Shown in pieces: positions 27,054 to 39,022 of a stretch of 64,000 nucleotides of DNA. The stretch spans positions 1,054,001 through 1,118,000 of the forward strand of contig NZ_LKHV02000001.1 of NCBI RefSeq assembly GCF_001431315.2, in the 5' to 3' direction. The position numbers were made by a program, and so were the translations under genes. The stretch's first letter is position 1. Each line of letters starts with the position of its first letter. The notes below the pieces were generated by a model, which had not been told where the DNA came from, did not search any database, and saw only the letters and a list, made by a program, of their open reading frames with translations. This DNA is from Candidatus Berkiella cookevillensis (GTDB taxonomy: Bacteria > Pseudomonadota > Gammaproteobacteria > Berkiellales > Berkiellaceae).

Positions 27054-29204
27054 TTATTTATTGCTTTTCTTTGTACTATAGTTGGCGCGAGCTTCACTTT
27101 GATTTTTCTCTATAAATTCAAGAATTTGTTTATTGTCTAAAGAAATGCCGTTAATTTCTATACTGCCTATATTGCCTTTTTTGATTCCTTGTTGAAGCAT
27201 ATTTTTTAATATTTCTTCTGCAATCTCAGTATTTTCTGCAAAAATATCGTATTCAATATTGTCGTTAGAAACATTTTCTTGATAAATCTGAGCGCATTTT
27301 ACAAGCTGTTCAATGCAGTTTTCAGCATTTGAGCTAAAAATCACTTCTGCTGCTTGGATATTTTCTATTTCTATAAAGGCATCTGGATTTTTTTTAGATT
27401 GAAGAGAGGTGATATTATCTTGATTAGCAATTTTCCATTCATTTGCTGAGAATGTACATGTTATTTTTTCTGTGAAAGCCTTGATTTTTTTGAAGTCCGT
27501 TGCTGTTAAGTTATTAGTTATTTTATCGGATAGTTTAGAGCGATATTTTTTCTGTGAAGAGTGAAATGAGGATTGAGGCAGTATTGTTTGAGCAGATGTG
27601 ATGGGTGAAGGGCTTTTGGATTCTTTTATTTTTGCCTTAATGCCAAAACGAGATGCAGGTAATTGTTTGTAGCGAGGTAGTTCGGTTGCCAGCCTAGCCA
27701 GCATATTTTGCCCACGTGTAGAGAGTGGAATTTTATTATGTTGCTCTGCTTTTGCGTCTGTAATATACGTTTCGAAATGAACAATGCTTTTAAGCTTTTC
27801 TTCAAAAATAGCAGGTGTTATTCTTTGTTTTTTTCCAGCGTTTAAGTAATTAAATTCTCCAAAAATGATTAGCTTGCCATTCATTGCAGTTAAATAGCCT
27901 AAATCATTGGCTTGCTCAAGAAGCTTTAAAAAATCAATTTCTTGTTCTAATGCTTGTTTTTCTTTGTGATAAAGGGTTTTGTGCTCATCTAGATCTGTTG
28001 TTTTAGAGAGAGTATTTATTTGAATAATTTTATCTAATTTCTCAATAATAATTTTCCCTATTTCACGAGATAATACATGATGCTCGTCTGTCAGTTTTGC
28101 TGCACCTTTTCTACAGTTTTGTGCAAGCTTATTGAGAGAGGCTTGTCTATATTTGAGTCTCTCTATCATGAAATCTTCAATATTGCGGATAATTTTTTCT
28201 GGATCTTTTTTGGTAGTGCTTGCATCATTGCCGTATAACTCTTTTTTATTCATGCCCATTCGCTTTGCAAAAGCAATTAAAGCTTCATTTGACTGATTTG
28301 CATATATATTTTTTACAGTTATCAGTGATGTATGAATATTCTTTTTTATTGTATCGATATCTAAGCTTGCAATATCTTCACAGCCTGTAATAAAAGGGCC
28401 AGAAAAGTAAAAACCTTTTTTTTCAGCGGCTAAGTCCCAAAAATGATTAAAAGGATACCATTCAACGAATTTTCCGCCTTTAAAAGCGCGTTTTAAGCTG
28501 ACATCCACCTTTTTTCCACCAAGTGGATCAAAAATATCAACAATTTCTTTATCAAAGTTAAAAAAGCTAAAACCATGATCAATTTTAGAGTACTTTACAC
28601 CACCGTCTTTTTCAATACGGACAAAATTGCCCATATGAACATCGTGATCGCCATGCCAAAGTACATTTGCGATGATATATCCAAGAGAATTGTCAGCCAT
28701 GGTTTGATCGTCTATGAGAATTTTTCTCATTAAGCTTTCGTCTTCATATCCAAAGGCTTTTTTGAGTGCATGTTGCACCCGGGCGAAGCGAGGCCTTTCT
28801 TTATAACCGGCTATTTTATAAGCATCTTGAACATTGCCTGCGCCTTGTTCATAGATGGAGGTGACATAAACATCTTGTGCAGAGGGAGATTTTGATAAAT
28901 TGTCTCTCACTAAAATTGCTTTGGCAGCATGATTGGAGATAGTCAGTTGATATAGGTTACCGCCCACATATTCTGCAATTGTTTCGCCTAAACTATCGCC
29001 TTGTTTTATGAGCATCATGAGCGCGTTGTCAGAATCAGTCTTGCCTTTAAATGTATATACACCTGTGTGTATGCCACCCTGTTTAGCACCGCCTTCTTTG
29101 GCCTTATATTTTAATGGGCGCTTTAGGTATTCTGCATAATCATTGTCATAAGTCTGCCAAAGCTTTGGATCTAAAGGCTTTGTTTCTATTTTGGGTGTTG
29201 TCAT
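27054..29204 (-). CDS. Kinase-like protein, candidate effector
   Basis: The 716-residue protein carries motifs of the PI3K/PI4K- or HipA-like kinase fold. It has a glycine-containing N-loop region (GGIHTGVYTFKGK, 43-55) with a possible ATP lysine K67 in ALMMLIKQGD. The catalytic-loop-like HGDHDVHMGNF is at 184-194 (compare D-x-H-x-x-N of lipid kinases) and SKIDHGFSFF at 206-215 resembles the metal-binding DFG-equivalent. The remaining 450 residues are mostly charged helices with coiled-coil character and no motif I recognise. There is no signal peptide. Substrate, and whether it is a protein or lipid kinase, cannot be told. It lies in the accessory island, last gene before infA. An effector role is inference from context. 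Confidence 0.65.
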   Translation of the reverse strand: MTTPKIETKPLDPKLWQTYDNDYAEYLKRPLKYKAKEGGAKQGGIHTGVYTFKGKTDSDNALMMLIKQGDSLGETIAEYVGGNLYQLTISNHAAKAILVRDNLSKSPSAQDVYVTSIYEQGAGNVQDAYKIAGYKERPRFARVQHALKKAFGYEDESLMRKILIDDQTMADNSLGYIIANVLWHGDHDVHMGNFVRIEKDGGVKYSKIDHGFSFFNFDKEIVDIFDPLGGKKVDVSLKRAFKGGKFVEWYPFNHFWDLAAEKKGFYFSGPFITGCEDIASLDIDTIKKNIHTSLITVKNIYANQSNEALIAFAKRMGMNKKELYGNDASTTKKDPEKIIRNIEDFMIERLKYRQASLNKLAQNCRKGAAKLTDEHHVLSREIGKIIIEKLDKIIQINTLSKTTDLDEHKTLYHKEKQALEQEIDFLKLLEQANDLGYLTAMNGKLIIFGEFNYLNAGKKQRITPAIFEEKLKSIVHFETYITDAKAEQHNKIPLSTRGQNMLARLATELPRYKQLPASRFGIKAKIKESKSPSPITSAQTILPQSSFHSSQKKYRSKLSDKITNNLTATDFKKIKAFTEKITCTFSANEWKIANQDNITSLQSKKNPDAFIEIENIQAAEVIFSSNAENCIEQLVKCAQIYQENVSNDNIEYDIFAENTEIAEEILKNMLQQGIKKGNIGSIEINGISLDNKQILEFIEKNQSEARANYSTKKSNK

Positions 29205-29390
29205 GGTTATTTGGCAGCTAAAAAAGCTGCATGATTATTTTTAATTAGGGATATTAAAAATATATCAGATAACTAAATTTATGTGTGAAGCTTCTTTCAC
29301 TTTTTGATGATAGAAAGGGGCTAAAAAGCTTTAGTTTATGAGCAGTCTTTATATTGTAATTACACGATATAAAACGAGTATTGAATAAAA

Positions 29391-29428
29391 AACAGCACCC
29401 ATTCAAAAAAGAGTGGGTGAGTACTGTT
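29391..29428 (-). terminator. Intrinsic terminator of infA
   Basis: On the minus strand AACAGTACTCACCCACTC pairs with GAATGGGTGCTGTT around a T-rich loop and TTTTATTC follows. It lies about 40 bases past the infA stop. It is the boundary between the conserved genes and the accessory island. Confidence 0.85.
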
Positions 29429-29467
29429 ATTTTATAACTTTGATTTTACAAGGAAGAAAATAGATTA

Positions 29468-29722
29468 TTAATCGCTGCTATTGTCTCTATCTGCGCCGGT
29501 TTTATCTCTATTACGAAATATAATGCGACCCTTGGTTAAATCGTAAGGGGTAAGCTGAACGGTTACACGATCACCTGTAAGAATGCGTATATAGTTTTTA
29601 CGCATTTTGCCAGATATATGAGCGGTAACAACATGCTTGTTATCTAGCTCAACTCTAAACATGGTATTAGGTAAGCTATCGATTACCGTACCTTCCATCT
29701 CAATTGAGTCTTCTTTTGCCAT
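29468..29722 (-). CDS. infA: Translation initiation factor IF-1
   Basis: IF-1 binds the 30S A site during initiation. The protein is a single OB fold: [60 protein letters not shown], then [10 protein letters not shown]. At 84 residues it is about 12 longer than the usual 72, with an acidic tail ([12 protein letters not shown]). AGGCAGAATG-type sequence gives a ribosome site (GGAGGCAGA on the coding strand just before ATG). In Pseudomonas-type gene orders infA directly follows clpA; here about 8 kb of accessory DNA lies between them. aat and trxB lie upstream on the same strand. Confidence 0.97.
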   Translation of the reverse strand: MAKEDSIEMEGTVIDSLPNTMFRVELDNKHVVTAHISGKMRKNYIRILTGDRVTVQLTPYDLTKGRIIFRNRDKTGADRDNSSD

Positions 29723-29801
29723 TCTGCCTCCAGATAATTTGAGGAGCCATTATATAGTTTGATTTCGTAATATGAAAGCACACGCAGTTAAGTTAAAAAT
29801 G

Positions 29802-30542
29802 TTATTTGAATAACATTTTTTGATAAGGAAGCAAATCATTATCTAAAGCCCATTGTCCAGTAAGAGAGTGAGTATCTTCAGCAAGGTTATTTTGTACGAG
29901 TTTAAGGAAGTGGTCGCGTTCGATTTCAATCGCGCCTAAAGAAGCCAGGTGTTTAGATCCAACTTGGCAATCAATATAGCTAAATCCCCAACGCTTTAAT
30001 TGCACAGCAAGGATAAGAAGTGCAACCTTAGAAAAATTGCTTTTTCGGTGAAACATGGATTCTCCGAAGAAATTTCTACCCAAGCAAACACCATAGAGAC
30101 CACCGACTAAGGCTGAGCCTTGTGTAATTTCAATAGAATGTGCGAACCCCATTTTGTGCAGCTTTATATAGGCTTGTTTTAGTTCTGGTGTAATCCAAGT
30201 GCTGGGAAGATCCGGGTTTGTTGAAATCCGCTCTGCACAGGCACTGATGACATTTTCAAATTGAGTGTCTGCATGGTAAGAAAAATTTTGCTTAGATAGT
30301 ATTTTCTTCAAACTGTGGCTGATAATCAGATCATCAATGCGCAAAATAGCGCGAGGATTGGGAGACCACCATAGGATCGGGGTCGTTGCATCGTACCAAG
30401 GGAAAATGCCTTGCTTATAAGCAGAAAGTAGCCGTTCTGGTGATAAATCTCCCCCCATTGCAAGCAAGCCGTTGGGTTCTGTATGCGCTGTGCTTGGATG
30501 AGGGAATAAATTTGAGTGTGCGTCTAAGATGACCAAAGACAT
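29802..30542 (-). CDS. aat: Leucyl/phenylalanyl-tRNA--protein transferase
   Basis: Aat adds Leu or Phe to proteins with N-terminal Lys/Arg, creating N-degrons for ClpS-ClpAP. The 246-residue protein contains FPHPSTAHTEPNGLLAMGGD, LSPERLLSAYKQGIFPWYD, PILWWSPNPRAIL, STWITPELKQAYIKLHKMG, SIEITQGSALVGGLYGVCLG, FFGESMFHRKSNFSKVAL and WGFSYIDCQVGSKHLASLGA. All are standard family segments. It follows trxB by 6 bases on the same strand and precedes infA by about 80 bases, so trxB-aat-infA is a likely transcription unit. Confidence 0.96.
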   Translation of the reverse strand: MSLVILDAHSNLFPHPSTAHTEPNGLLAMGGDLSPERLLSAYKQGIFPWYDATTPILWWSPNPRAILRIDDLIISHSLKKILSKQNFSYHADTQFENVISACAERISTNPDLPSTWITPELKQAYIKLHKMGFAHSIEITQGSALVGGLYGVCLGRNFFGESMFHRKSNFSKVALLILAVQLKRWGFSYIDCQVGSKHLASLGAIEIERDHFLKLVQNNLAEDTHSLTGQWALDNDLLPYQKMLFK

Positions 30543-30548
30543 GTCTAA

Positions 30549-31805
<1,257 letters not shown>

Positions 31806-34304
31806 ATGAGGCAGGCTACCAAGCGACATCAAACAAATACCTGGCGAGAGCAAATTAATCAGAGAGTACGCGAAGGGGCATTTATATTATTAAGCTCAGT
31901 AGCTATTTACTTATTCATTTCTCTTTTTACTTACAATGCAAATGATCCGGGGTGGTCACATACGGGGATGCAGTCAGAAGTTTTGAATCTTGCGGGTAGG
32001 ACAGGGGCATTCTGCTCTGATATTTTGTTTTCCTTGTTTGGTTATATTGCCTATTTATTTCCTGTAGCCGTCTTATTGATGAGCATCTTTATTTATAAAA
32101 CAAAGAATGAAGAGGATAAAGATAAAAGCCCAATTATTTGGTTTTTACGAGTGATAGGCTTGATTGTCACCTTGGTTTCAAGCTGTGGTTTAACCAGCAT
32201 CCATGTCAATACAACATTGCAATTTTTACCGATGAGTTCGGGAGGAGTGATTGGCGCTTTAATGAAGCAGGGTATGGTTAGCTATTTGAATTTAACGGGC
32301 GCAACCATTATTTTATCAGCATTATTTTTAACAAGTGTTACCTTATTTACAGGGGTATCATGGGTGAAAATTGCTGATCTCATTGGTCGCTTTATGTTCA
32401 TGGGCGCAAAAAAATTTCCCTTACAATTTACTGCTTTCAGTCGTAAATCAATAGCACAAGTACAAGAAATTAAACTGCCTGCACTGGTGAAAACAAAGCC
32501 AAGCAAAGCATCGAGCGCACCCTTAAAGAAAGAAAAAAGCACCGAACCTTCTTTTTCTGGGAAAAAATCGTCTATTCAAGATATTTTGAAGCCAATTTCA
32601 AAAGATGAAAAATCTTGGGAAGACGAGGAAATAAACTTGCCACCTTTAAAAGAAGGCAAAAAATTAAAGCAATCAGCATTAGACATCTTTAATCGAAAGA
32701 AAAAAGCGATTAATAAAAAAGTTAAGCCTGAATCCATTAAAGAGCCTACTCATAACAAAAACGTTGAATCAGACAGGGAGGATACGGCGTATGCACAAAG
32801 AAATGAAGCGCACTCCCATGATTTTGAAGGCGATCACATATTTCCATCACTTTCATTATTAGAAGCGCAGAGCGAAGCCCATGATACAGGTTTTAGTTCT
32901 GATCAGCTTGAACAACTGTCTTCTTTAGTGGAAACAAGGCTAAAAGAATTTGGTGTCGATGTTAAAGTGGTTGGGGTTTTACCTGGGCCTGTTGTCACCC
33001 GCTTCGAACTTGATCTGGCTGCTGGGGTTAAGGTAAGTAAAATTACTGGGCTTGCAAAGGATTTGGCACGCTCTTTATCTGTGGTGAGTGTTCGGGTTGT
33101 GGAAGTGATTCCGGGCAAATCAGTTGTTGGCTTGGAAATCCCGAATGTTGAAAGAGAGGTTGTGCGCTTAAAAGAAGTATTGGCAGATCCTAGCTATCAG
33201 CAGTCAAAATCTCCGGTAACAATTGGTTTAGGTAAAGATATATCTGGGCGTCCTGTCGTGACAGATTTGGCCAAAATGCCGCATTTACTTGTGGCAGGAA
33301 CCACGGGTTCTGGTAAATCTGTGGGCTTAAATGCTATGTTATTGAGCATTCTCTATAAGGCAAGTCCAAAAGATGTGCGCATGATCTTAATTGATCCTAA
33401 AATGCTTGAACTTGCTGTTTATGACAACATTCCTCATCTCTTAACGCCTGTTATTACTGATGTAAAAGATGCGGCCAATGCGCTGCGTTGGTGTGTTGCA
33501 GAAATGGAACATCGCTACCAATTAATGGCGGCATTGGGCGTACGAAATATCACTGGCTATAACGAACGTATCCGTCGCGCCCAAGCACAGAAGAAACCCA
33601 TTTTGAATCCTTTATGGCATCCAAGTCATAGTGAAAAACCAGAGGCATTAGAGCCACTGCCATACATTGTTATTTTGATTGATGAATTTGCTGATATGAT
33701 GATGGTGGTGGGTAAGAAAGTTGAAGAATACATTGCTCGACTTGCTCAAAAAGCGCGCGCAGCAGGCGTGCATTTAATTTTAGCAACCCAACGCCCTTCG
33801 GTTGATGTGATTACAGGTTTGATTAAAGCAAATATTCCAACGCGGATTGCCTTCCAAGTATCATCGCGTATTGATTCACGTACTATTTTGGATCAATCAG
33901 GCGCTGAGCAGTTGCTTGGTCATGGCGATATGTTATTTTTACCGCCTGGTGTAGGTATTTGTCAGCGTATTCATGGTGCTTTTGTTGGGGATGATGAGGT
34001 ACATAAAGTTACTGATGAGCTTAGAAAATCTGGTAAACCAGATTACATTGAGTCCGTTGTTAAAAGCGCTTTTAATTCAGGTGATTCACCAAATGGCAGT
34101 GAGCCTTATGATGAGTTATATGACCAAGCAGTAGCAATTGTGACAGAAACACGACGAGCTTCAATATCTCTCGTCCAAAGAAAGCTCAAAATAGGCTATA
34201 ATCGCGCAGCGAGGTTAATAGAACAAATGGAAACCGATGGTGTTGTGAGTGAATTGCAATCTAACGGTACTCGTGAAGTATTAGCTCCCCCTGTTTCTGA
34301 GTAG
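31806..34304 (+). CDS. ftsK: DNA translocase FtsK
   Basis: FtsK is a septal DNA pump that clears the chromosome and activates XerCD at dif. The 832-residue protein has four N-terminal membrane helices (the first [16 protein letters not shown], the last [17 protein letters not shown]). A charged linker of about 250 residues follows. The motor has Walker [16 protein letters not shown], Walker [18 protein letters not shown] and [20 protein letters not shown]. The C-terminal gamma winged-helix has [20 protein letters not shown]. Normal for the short-linker form of gammaproteobacteria. It is the first gene of ftsK-lolA-rarA-serS, with gaps of 12, 3 and -4 bases. Confidence 0.97.
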   Translation: MRQATKRHQTNTWREQINQRVREGAFILLSSVAIYLFISLFTYNANDPGWSHTGMQSEVLNLAGRTGAFCSDILFSLFGYIAYLFPVAVLLMSIFIYKTKNEEDKDKSPIIWFLRVIGLIVTLVSSCGLTSIHVNTTLQFLPMSSGGVIGALMKQGMVSYLNLTGATIILSALFLTSVTLFTGVSWVKIADLIGRFMFMGAKKFPLQFTAFSRKSIAQVQEIKLPALVKTKPSKASSAPLKKEKSTEPSFSGKKSSIQDILKPISKDEKSWEDEEINLPPLKEGKKLKQSALDIFNRKKKAINKKVKPESIKEPTHNKNVESDREDTAYAQRNEAHSHDFEGDHIFPSLSLLEAQSEAHDTGFSSDQLEQLSSLVETRLKEFGVDVKVVGVLPGPVVTRFELDLAAGVKVSKITGLAKDLARSLSVVSVRVVEVIPGKSVVGLEIPNVEREVVRLKEVLADPSYQQSKSPVTIGLGKDISGRPVVTDLAKMPHLLVAGTTGSGKSVGLNAMLLSILYKASPKDVRMILIDPKMLELAVYDNIPHLLTPVITDVKDAANALRWCVAEMEHRYQLMAALGVRNITGYNERIRRAQAQKKPILNPLWHPSHSEKPEALEPLPYIVILIDEFADMMMVVGKKVEEYIARLAQKARAAGVHLILATQRPSVDVITGLIKANIPTRIAFQVSSRIDSRTILDQSGAEQLLGHGDMLFLPPGVGICQRIHGAFVGDDEVHKVTDELRKSGKPDYIESVVKSAFNSGDSPNGSEPYDELYDQAVAIVTETRRASISLVQRKLKIGYNRAARLIEQMETDGVVSELQSNGTREVLAPPVSE

Positions 34305-34316
34305 AGGATCTTATTT

Positions 34317-34952
34317 ATGTTAAGGTTAGTGACTTCTTTTATATTACTAACGTCAGTGAGCATTGCTTATGCAATACCTGCAGATCAAAAATTTGTAAAG
34401 CTTGTTGAAAATATTAAAAGTTTTGAAGCATCTTTCACCCAAAATATCAGTGATGATAAAGGTGACTCTATTTCAAGCATGAAGGGCGATATTAAGGTGT
34501 TGCGTCCTGGTAAATTCTATTGGAAGAGTAACCCGCCTGATGCCATCATTGTTGTTGCAGATGGCAGCTTTTTATGGACTTATGATATTGAGCTTGAACA
34601 AGTCACCAAACAAGAGCTTGCAAAGGCGCTTTCTTCCAGTCCTGCGGCAGTTTTAATAGGTTCAACGCATCAATTATTGACTGATTTTAAAGTTTCAGAA
34701 TTGCAAACAGGCGAATGTCAGTCAAGTCAAAAATCCTGCTTTGCTTTAACACCTATAAAAGCAGATGAAACATTCCAGGATATTCAACTTACCTTTAACA
34801 ACAATCAGCTTGTAGAAGTGAAAATGAATGATCCACTTGGGCAGCATATTCATACGCAATTTACGAAAATTACAGTCAATGGTCATGTAAAAGAAAATTT
34901 ATTTAAATTTTCTCCACCTGCAGGTGTTGATGTGATTAAACCGAGCACCTAG
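34317..34952 (+). CDS. lolA: Outer-membrane lipoprotein carrier protein
   Basis: LolA carries lipoproteins across the periplasm from LolCDE to LolB. The 211-residue protein has a signal peptide (MLRLVTSFILLTSVSIAYA, cleavage near AYA-IP). The mature part carries the family pattern: FEASFTQNISDDKGDSISSM, RPGKFYWKSNPPDAIIVVAD, FLWTYDIELEQVTKQ, and a C-terminal MNDPLGQHIHTQFTKI followed by FSPPAGVDVIKP. It lies 12 bases after ftsK and 3 bases before rarA. Two cysteines near residue 137-143 (GECQSSQKSCF) are not typical of all LolA proteins. Confidence 0.95.
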   Translation: MLRLVTSFILLTSVSIAYAIPADQKFVKLVENIKSFEASFTQNISDDKGDSISSMKGDIKVLRPGKFYWKSNPPDAIIVVADGSFLWTYDIELEQVTKQELAKALSSSPAAVLIGSTHQLLTDFKVSELQTGECQSSQKSCFALTPIKADETFQDIQLTFNNNQLVEVKMNDPLGQHIHTQFTKITVNGHVKENLFKFSPPAGVDVIKPST

Positions 34953-34955
34953 CCC

Positions 34956-36272
34956 ATGTCACAGCCTTTAGCAGACAGATTGCGCCCTACTTGCCTTGAA
35001 GAGTTTGTGGGGCAACAGCACTTAATTGGGATAGGAAAACCTTTGCGTAGTGTATTAGCTGCCCAGAAATTGCATTCTATGCTTTTGTGGGGACCACCTG
35101 GTGTAGGCAAAACAACACTTGCAAGAATGATAGCGCATCATTCCGATAGAAAGCTGATGACTTTTTCTGCTGTTTTGTCTGGCATTAAGGAAGTAAAAGA
35201 TGCCATTCAAAAAATTGATACAAAAATGGATGGAGAGAATCATAAAGCGCCCATATTGTTCATTGATGAAATTCACCGCTTTAATAAAGCACAGCAAGAT
35301 GCACTCTTACCCTTTGTAGAGCAGGGGACGGTTACGCTGATTGGTGCAACCACGGAAAATCCTTCTTTCGAAGTGAATAATGCATTATTGTCACGTTGTA
35401 GAATTTATGTTTTACAATCTTTGCTTGCCACGGATCTATCACAATTGGTGCAACGAGCATTAACAGATCCACGTACTGGGTTAGGTGACATTAAGCTAAG
35501 CATAGAGCCAGCTGCAGAAGAGCGATTGATTATGGCTGCAGACGGTGATGCGAGGAGTTTGCTCAATATCTTAGAAATCACTATTAATAAAGCATTGGAG
35601 ATGGGGGCGTTATGTATCAGTGAGGCTTTGCTCATTGAGATCATTAGCCAAGATTATCGTCGCTTTGATAAAAGAGGTGATTTATTTTATGAACAGATTT
35701 CAGCATTGCATAAATCAGTAAGAGGTTCATCACCGGATGGTGCTTTATATTGGCTTGGTAGAATGTTAGATGGTGGTTGTGATCCCTTATATGTGGCAAG
35801 AAGAATTATTCGTATGGCTTCAGAAGATATTGGAAATGCAGATCCGCGTGGGTTGACGATTGCCTTGGATGCTTATAAAGCATTTGATACTTTAGGCAGT
35901 CCTGAAGGAGAGCTTGCTTTGGCACAAGCTGTTGTTTATCTGGCTGTTGCTCCCAAAAGCAATGCTGTGTGTCTTGGTTTTAATCAAGTTATGCAAGATA
36001 TTCAAGCGAAGCCTTCTTTAGCCGTTCCAATGCATCTTAGAAATGCGCCTACAAAGATGATGAAAAAACTGGATTATGGCAAGGGATATCGTTATGACCA
36101 CGATCAAATAGGTGGTGTATCTAAGGGGCAATCATACTTACCAGATGAGCTTAAAGAAAAAGTATATTATCGACCCACACAAAATGGTTTAGAGATAAAA
36201 ATATCTGACAAATTAAAGCGCTTGAAAGAGGATGCTGTGCATCCCATAAAAAAGAAAGAGGAAGAAGCATGA
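34956..36272 (+). CDS. rarA: Replication-associated recombination protein A (AAA+ ATPase)
   Basis: RarA (MgsA) is a clamp-loader-like ATPase that acts at stalled replication forks. The 438-residue protein shows [20 protein letters not shown], Walker [18 protein letters not shown], Walker [21 protein letters not shown], sensor 1 [20 protein letters not shown] and the C-terminal tetramerisation region ([38 protein letters not shown]). Its last codons overlap the serS start by four bases (ATGA), so the two are translationally coupled. Confidence 0.96.
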   Translation: MSQPLADRLRPTCLEEFVGQQHLIGIGKPLRSVLAAQKLHSMLLWGPPGVGKTTLARMIAHHSDRKLMTFSAVLSGIKEVKDAIQKIDTKMDGENHKAPILFIDEIHRFNKAQQDALLPFVEQGTVTLIGATTENPSFEVNNALLSRCRIYVLQSLLATDLSQLVQRALTDPRTGLGDIKLSIEPAAEERLIMAADGDARSLLNILEITINKALEMGALCISEALLIEIISQDYRRFDKRGDLFYEQISALHKSVRGSSPDGALYWLGRMLDGGCDPLYVARRIIRMASEDIGNADPRGLTIALDAYKAFDTLGSPEGELALAQAVVYLAVAPKSNAVCLGFNQVMQDIQAKPSLAVPMHLRNAPTKMMKKLDYGKGYRYDHDQIGGVSKGQSYLPDELKEKVYYRPTQNGLEIKISDKLKRLKEDAVHPIKKKEEEA

Positions 36273-37546
36273 TAGATCCTAAAGTGTTACGTCAAGACAT
36301 TGAAAGAGTTAAGGCAACCGTAAAAAATAGAAAAATGACTTTTGATTTTGATCAATTAATACAGATTGAAGAAAAAAGAAAATCAATACAAGTTTCTACA
36401 CAGCATTTACAAAATCAAAGAAATGAACTATCTAAATCAATAGGGCAACGTAAAGCCAAAGGTGAAGACACACAAGCATTGTTTGCCGAAGTAAATCAAT
36501 TGAAAGAGTCGCTTGAAAAAGCAGAAATAGAATTAAATGAGCTACTGGAAAAGCAAACAAATTTACAGCTTATGTTACCCAATTTGTTGCATGATTCTGT
36601 CCCTGTTGGCAAAGATGAAAATGATAATATTGAAGTAAGACGTTGGGGCACCGTTCCTAGTTTTTCTTTTACACCTAAAGACCATGTCGATTTAACTGAG
36701 AAATCAGCTCAAATTGATTTTAATGCTGCAGCAAAAATGTCTGGTTCTCGTTTTGTGGTGATGAGAGGTCAAATAGCAAGATTACATCGTGCCCTCATTC
36801 AATTTATGCTTGATATTCATACCCAAGAGTTTGGCTATCAAGAAACTTACGTGCCCTTTTTAGTAGAAGCCAATGCATTGTGGGGGGCAGGGCAATTGCC
36901 GAAGTTTGCTGAAGACTTATTTCATATCAAAGGTGAAAGAACTTTATCATTGATTCCAACAGCTGAGGTGCCACTTACAAATTTGGTACGAGACACCATT
37001 TTAGAAAAGAGTGATTTACCTTTAAAATTTGTTTGCCATAGTCCTTGTTTTAGAAGTGAAGCAGGGTCTTATGGTAAAGATACCAAAGGTATGATCCGTC
37101 AACACCAGTTTGAAAAAGTTGAGTTGGTACAAGTGGTCGAGCCTGAGAAATCCTATGAAGCACTTGAAACGCTCACAAAGAATGCAGAAACTATTTTGCA
37201 GCGTTTAGAATTGCCTTATCGTGTGATGGCGCTTTGTAGTGGAGATGTTGGATTTTGTGCAGCAAAAACTTATGATATTGAAGTTTGGTTGCCTTCTCAG
37301 AACAAATACCGTGAAATTTCATCTTGCTCAAATACGGAAAACTTTCAATCACGGCGTTTGCAAGCTCGTTATCGTAAAGAAGCCAATGCTAAGCCAGAAT
37401 ATGTCCATCTATTAAATGGATCTGGACTTGCTGTTGGTAGAACATTGATTGCAGTTATTGAAAACTATCAAGACGAAGATGGTAATGTTCGTATTCCAAA
37501 AGCACTACAAGGGTATATGGGCGGTGTGGAAAAAATTAGCTTGTAA
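36269..37546 (+). CDS. serS: Seryl-tRNA synthetase
   Basis: SerS charges tRNA-Ser. The 425-residue protein has the N-terminal long coiled-coil arm that grips the tRNA long variable arm (about residues 30-105), then the class II core. The core has motif 1 ([20 protein letters not shown]), motif 2 ([19 protein letters not shown] followed by HQFEKVELV), [20 protein letters not shown] and motif 3 ([20 protein letters not shown]). Length is usual. It overlaps rarA by 4 bases. The window also contains a tRNA-Ser(UGA) gene at 41695-41782, one of its substrates. Confidence 0.97.
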   Translation: MIDPKVLRQDIERVKATVKNRKMTFDFDQLIQIEEKRKSIQVSTQHLQNQRNELSKSIGQRKAKGEDTQALFAEVNQLKESLEKAEIELNELLEKQTNLQLMLPNLLHDSVPVGKDENDNIEVRRWGTVPSFSFTPKDHVDLTEKSAQIDFNAAAKMSGSRFVVMRGQIARLHRALIQFMLDIHTQEFGYQETYVPFLVEANALWGAGQLPKFAEDLFHIKGERTLSLIPTAEVPLTNLVRDTILEKSDLPLKFVCHSPCFRSEAGSYGKDTKGMIRQHQFEKVELVQVVEPEKSYEALETLTKNAETILQRLELPYRVMALCSGDVGFCAAKTYDIEVWLPSQNKYREISSCSNTENFQSRRLQARYRKEANAKPEYVHLLNGSGLAVGRTLIAVIENYQDEDGNVRIPKALQGYMGGVEKISL

Positions 37547-37577
37547 GTAGAGCAAGAGAATAGAAAGGGATTTGCGC

Positions 37578-38837
37578 ATGAGAAGAGTAGTTTTATCTGG
37601 TCTTATTTCAGTATTGGCTTGTCAGATCCCTGTCGCTAATGCTGAATTGACATGGTCAGGATTTTTAACGGCTGCGGGTGCAGCCTCTAATGTTAAATTT
37701 TTAAATACTGGGGCTGAGCCTTTATATTTAGGGTATGTCGCTAAACAGATTAGCTTTGATAAAGATTCTGTTTTAGGCATGCAGCTTGTCAAAGAAATAG
37801 ATGAAAGTTTTTCTGCAACAGGACAGCTCGTTGTTGCGGGCAAAAGAGATTGGGATGTGCATGCAACACGGGCTTTTTTTAAATATAGTCCTACCGATAA
37901 TTGGCATTGGAAAATGGGGCGAGTGCCTGTTGGGTATTTAATTCATTCTGAAGATGTATTTGAAACTAACAAATACCCTTGGATTACTTTGCCAGAAAGC
38001 CTCTACGATATGATACCTTTTCATTACTTGGATGGTGTCAGCGGTGGTGTAAAATATAATTTTCTAAAGAGAAATCTCAAGCTCAAAGCCACCTATGGTG
38101 CTTTAAGCGAACATACAACAACGCCTGTTACCGATGTCGATCTTAAATATAAATTACGACAATTAATCAATTTGGTTGGTACTTTTGGGGATGACGTATT
38201 AAAAATCCATGGTAGCTTCAGTGTTGGCAGATTAACATGGGGGCCTAATACTACAAATGAACTCACCAATGCTTTTATTAACAATACATTGATTGGTGGT
38301 GGATTATTAGGTTTAGACTATCAAAACTATTTAAGCGTTGTAAACGAGCGCATTCAATATCAATCGCTGGGCTATTCTCTGCAATGGAAAAAGCTTATCA
38401 GCTATTCTGAACTTTTAAGGCGTAAATCAGGCGCTGCTATTATACCAAATTTAAATGCTTGGTATGTCATGTTCGGTGTGAGACATCTTGATTTGATTCC
38501 TTATGTTAGCTTTGCTCGTCAACGTATTACAGATAATCGTACGAGACGTTTTTCAGGTGCTGTGAATACAGCTGCTTTAGCACCTATACCAGGTGGTTTA
38601 GGAAATACTCTAGATGTGGTTTTGCAAAATGTTGCAGAGGGAATGGATGGGCCTGCTGCGGGTAGTCAAAGTGCCTATACAGCGGGCATACAATGGAATG
38701 TGATAGAGAAAGTTGCAGTGAAAGCTTCTGTTGAGCATATTCATCCAGACAAAAATAGCAGTGGATTATTTAATATTGCGCCTCACAAATCAGTGAATAT
38801 TTATCGCATTGGTGTAGACACTTCTTTTGAGGCATAG
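37578..38837 (+). CDS. Outer-membrane porin-like beta-barrel protein
   Basis: A clear signal peptide, MRRVVLSGLISVLACQIPVANA with cleavage before ELTWSG, is followed by about 395 residues of alternating strands rich in Tyr/Trp/Gly. Examples are WHWKMGRVPVGYLIHSED, VSGGVKYNFLKRNLKLKATY and AVKASVEHIHPDK. The C-terminus is a strand ending in FEA; the usual terminal Phe is two residues from the end. Early segments such as LGMQLVKEIDESFSATGQLV and RAFFKYSPTDNW resemble porins of aquatic gammaproteobacteria. I cannot assign a substrate. The in-frame TTG at 37572 is upstream of the ATG at 37578; AAAGGGA at 37564-37570 favours the ATG. Confidence 0.8.
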   Translation: MRRVVLSGLISVLACQIPVANAELTWSGFLTAAGAASNVKFLNTGAEPLYLGYVAKQISFDKDSVLGMQLVKEIDESFSATGQLVVAGKRDWDVHATRAFFKYSPTDNWHWKMGRVPVGYLIHSEDVFETNKYPWITLPESLYDMIPFHYLDGVSGGVKYNFLKRNLKLKATYGALSEHTTTPVTDVDLKYKLRQLINLVGTFGDDVLKIHGSFSVGRLTWGPNTTNELTNAFINNTLIGGGLLGLDYQNYLSVVNERIQYQSLGYSLQWKKLISYSELLRRKSGAAIIPNLNAWYVMFGVRHLDLIPYVSFARQRITDNRTRRFSGAVNTAALAPIPGGLGNTLDVVLQNVAEGMDGPAAGSQSAYTAGIQWNVIEKVAVKASVEHIHPDKNSSGLFNIAPHKSVNIYRIGVDTSFEA

Positions 38838-38853
38838 TTTTATAATATCTTTC

Positions 38854-38992
38854 TGTCATGCCAGTGAAGGCTCATATGCGTCAACTTAAGGAATTTCTGG
38901 GTTTGATATAGATATTCTTCGTTCGCAAAGCGAACATTTTTCCCTCTACCAATTTTGGGAGAGGGGCTTCGAAGAAGCGGTGAGGGTTAAAT
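38854..38992. repeat. Truncated MITE-like repeat copy
   Basis: This begins TGTCATGCCAGTGAAGGCTC with ATGCGTCAACTTAAG, the terminal repeat of the element at 61288-61560. It continues with the same core: GTTCG/CGAAC hairpin at about 38920-38935, CCCTCTACCAATTTTGGGAG and GCTTCGAAGAAGC, ending near GAGGGTTAAATA. The right-hand inverted terminus seen at 61495-61530 is missing here. Confidence 0.8.
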
Positions 38993-39022
38993 ATAAAACA
39001 AAGCCTACCCACCACTCTTATT

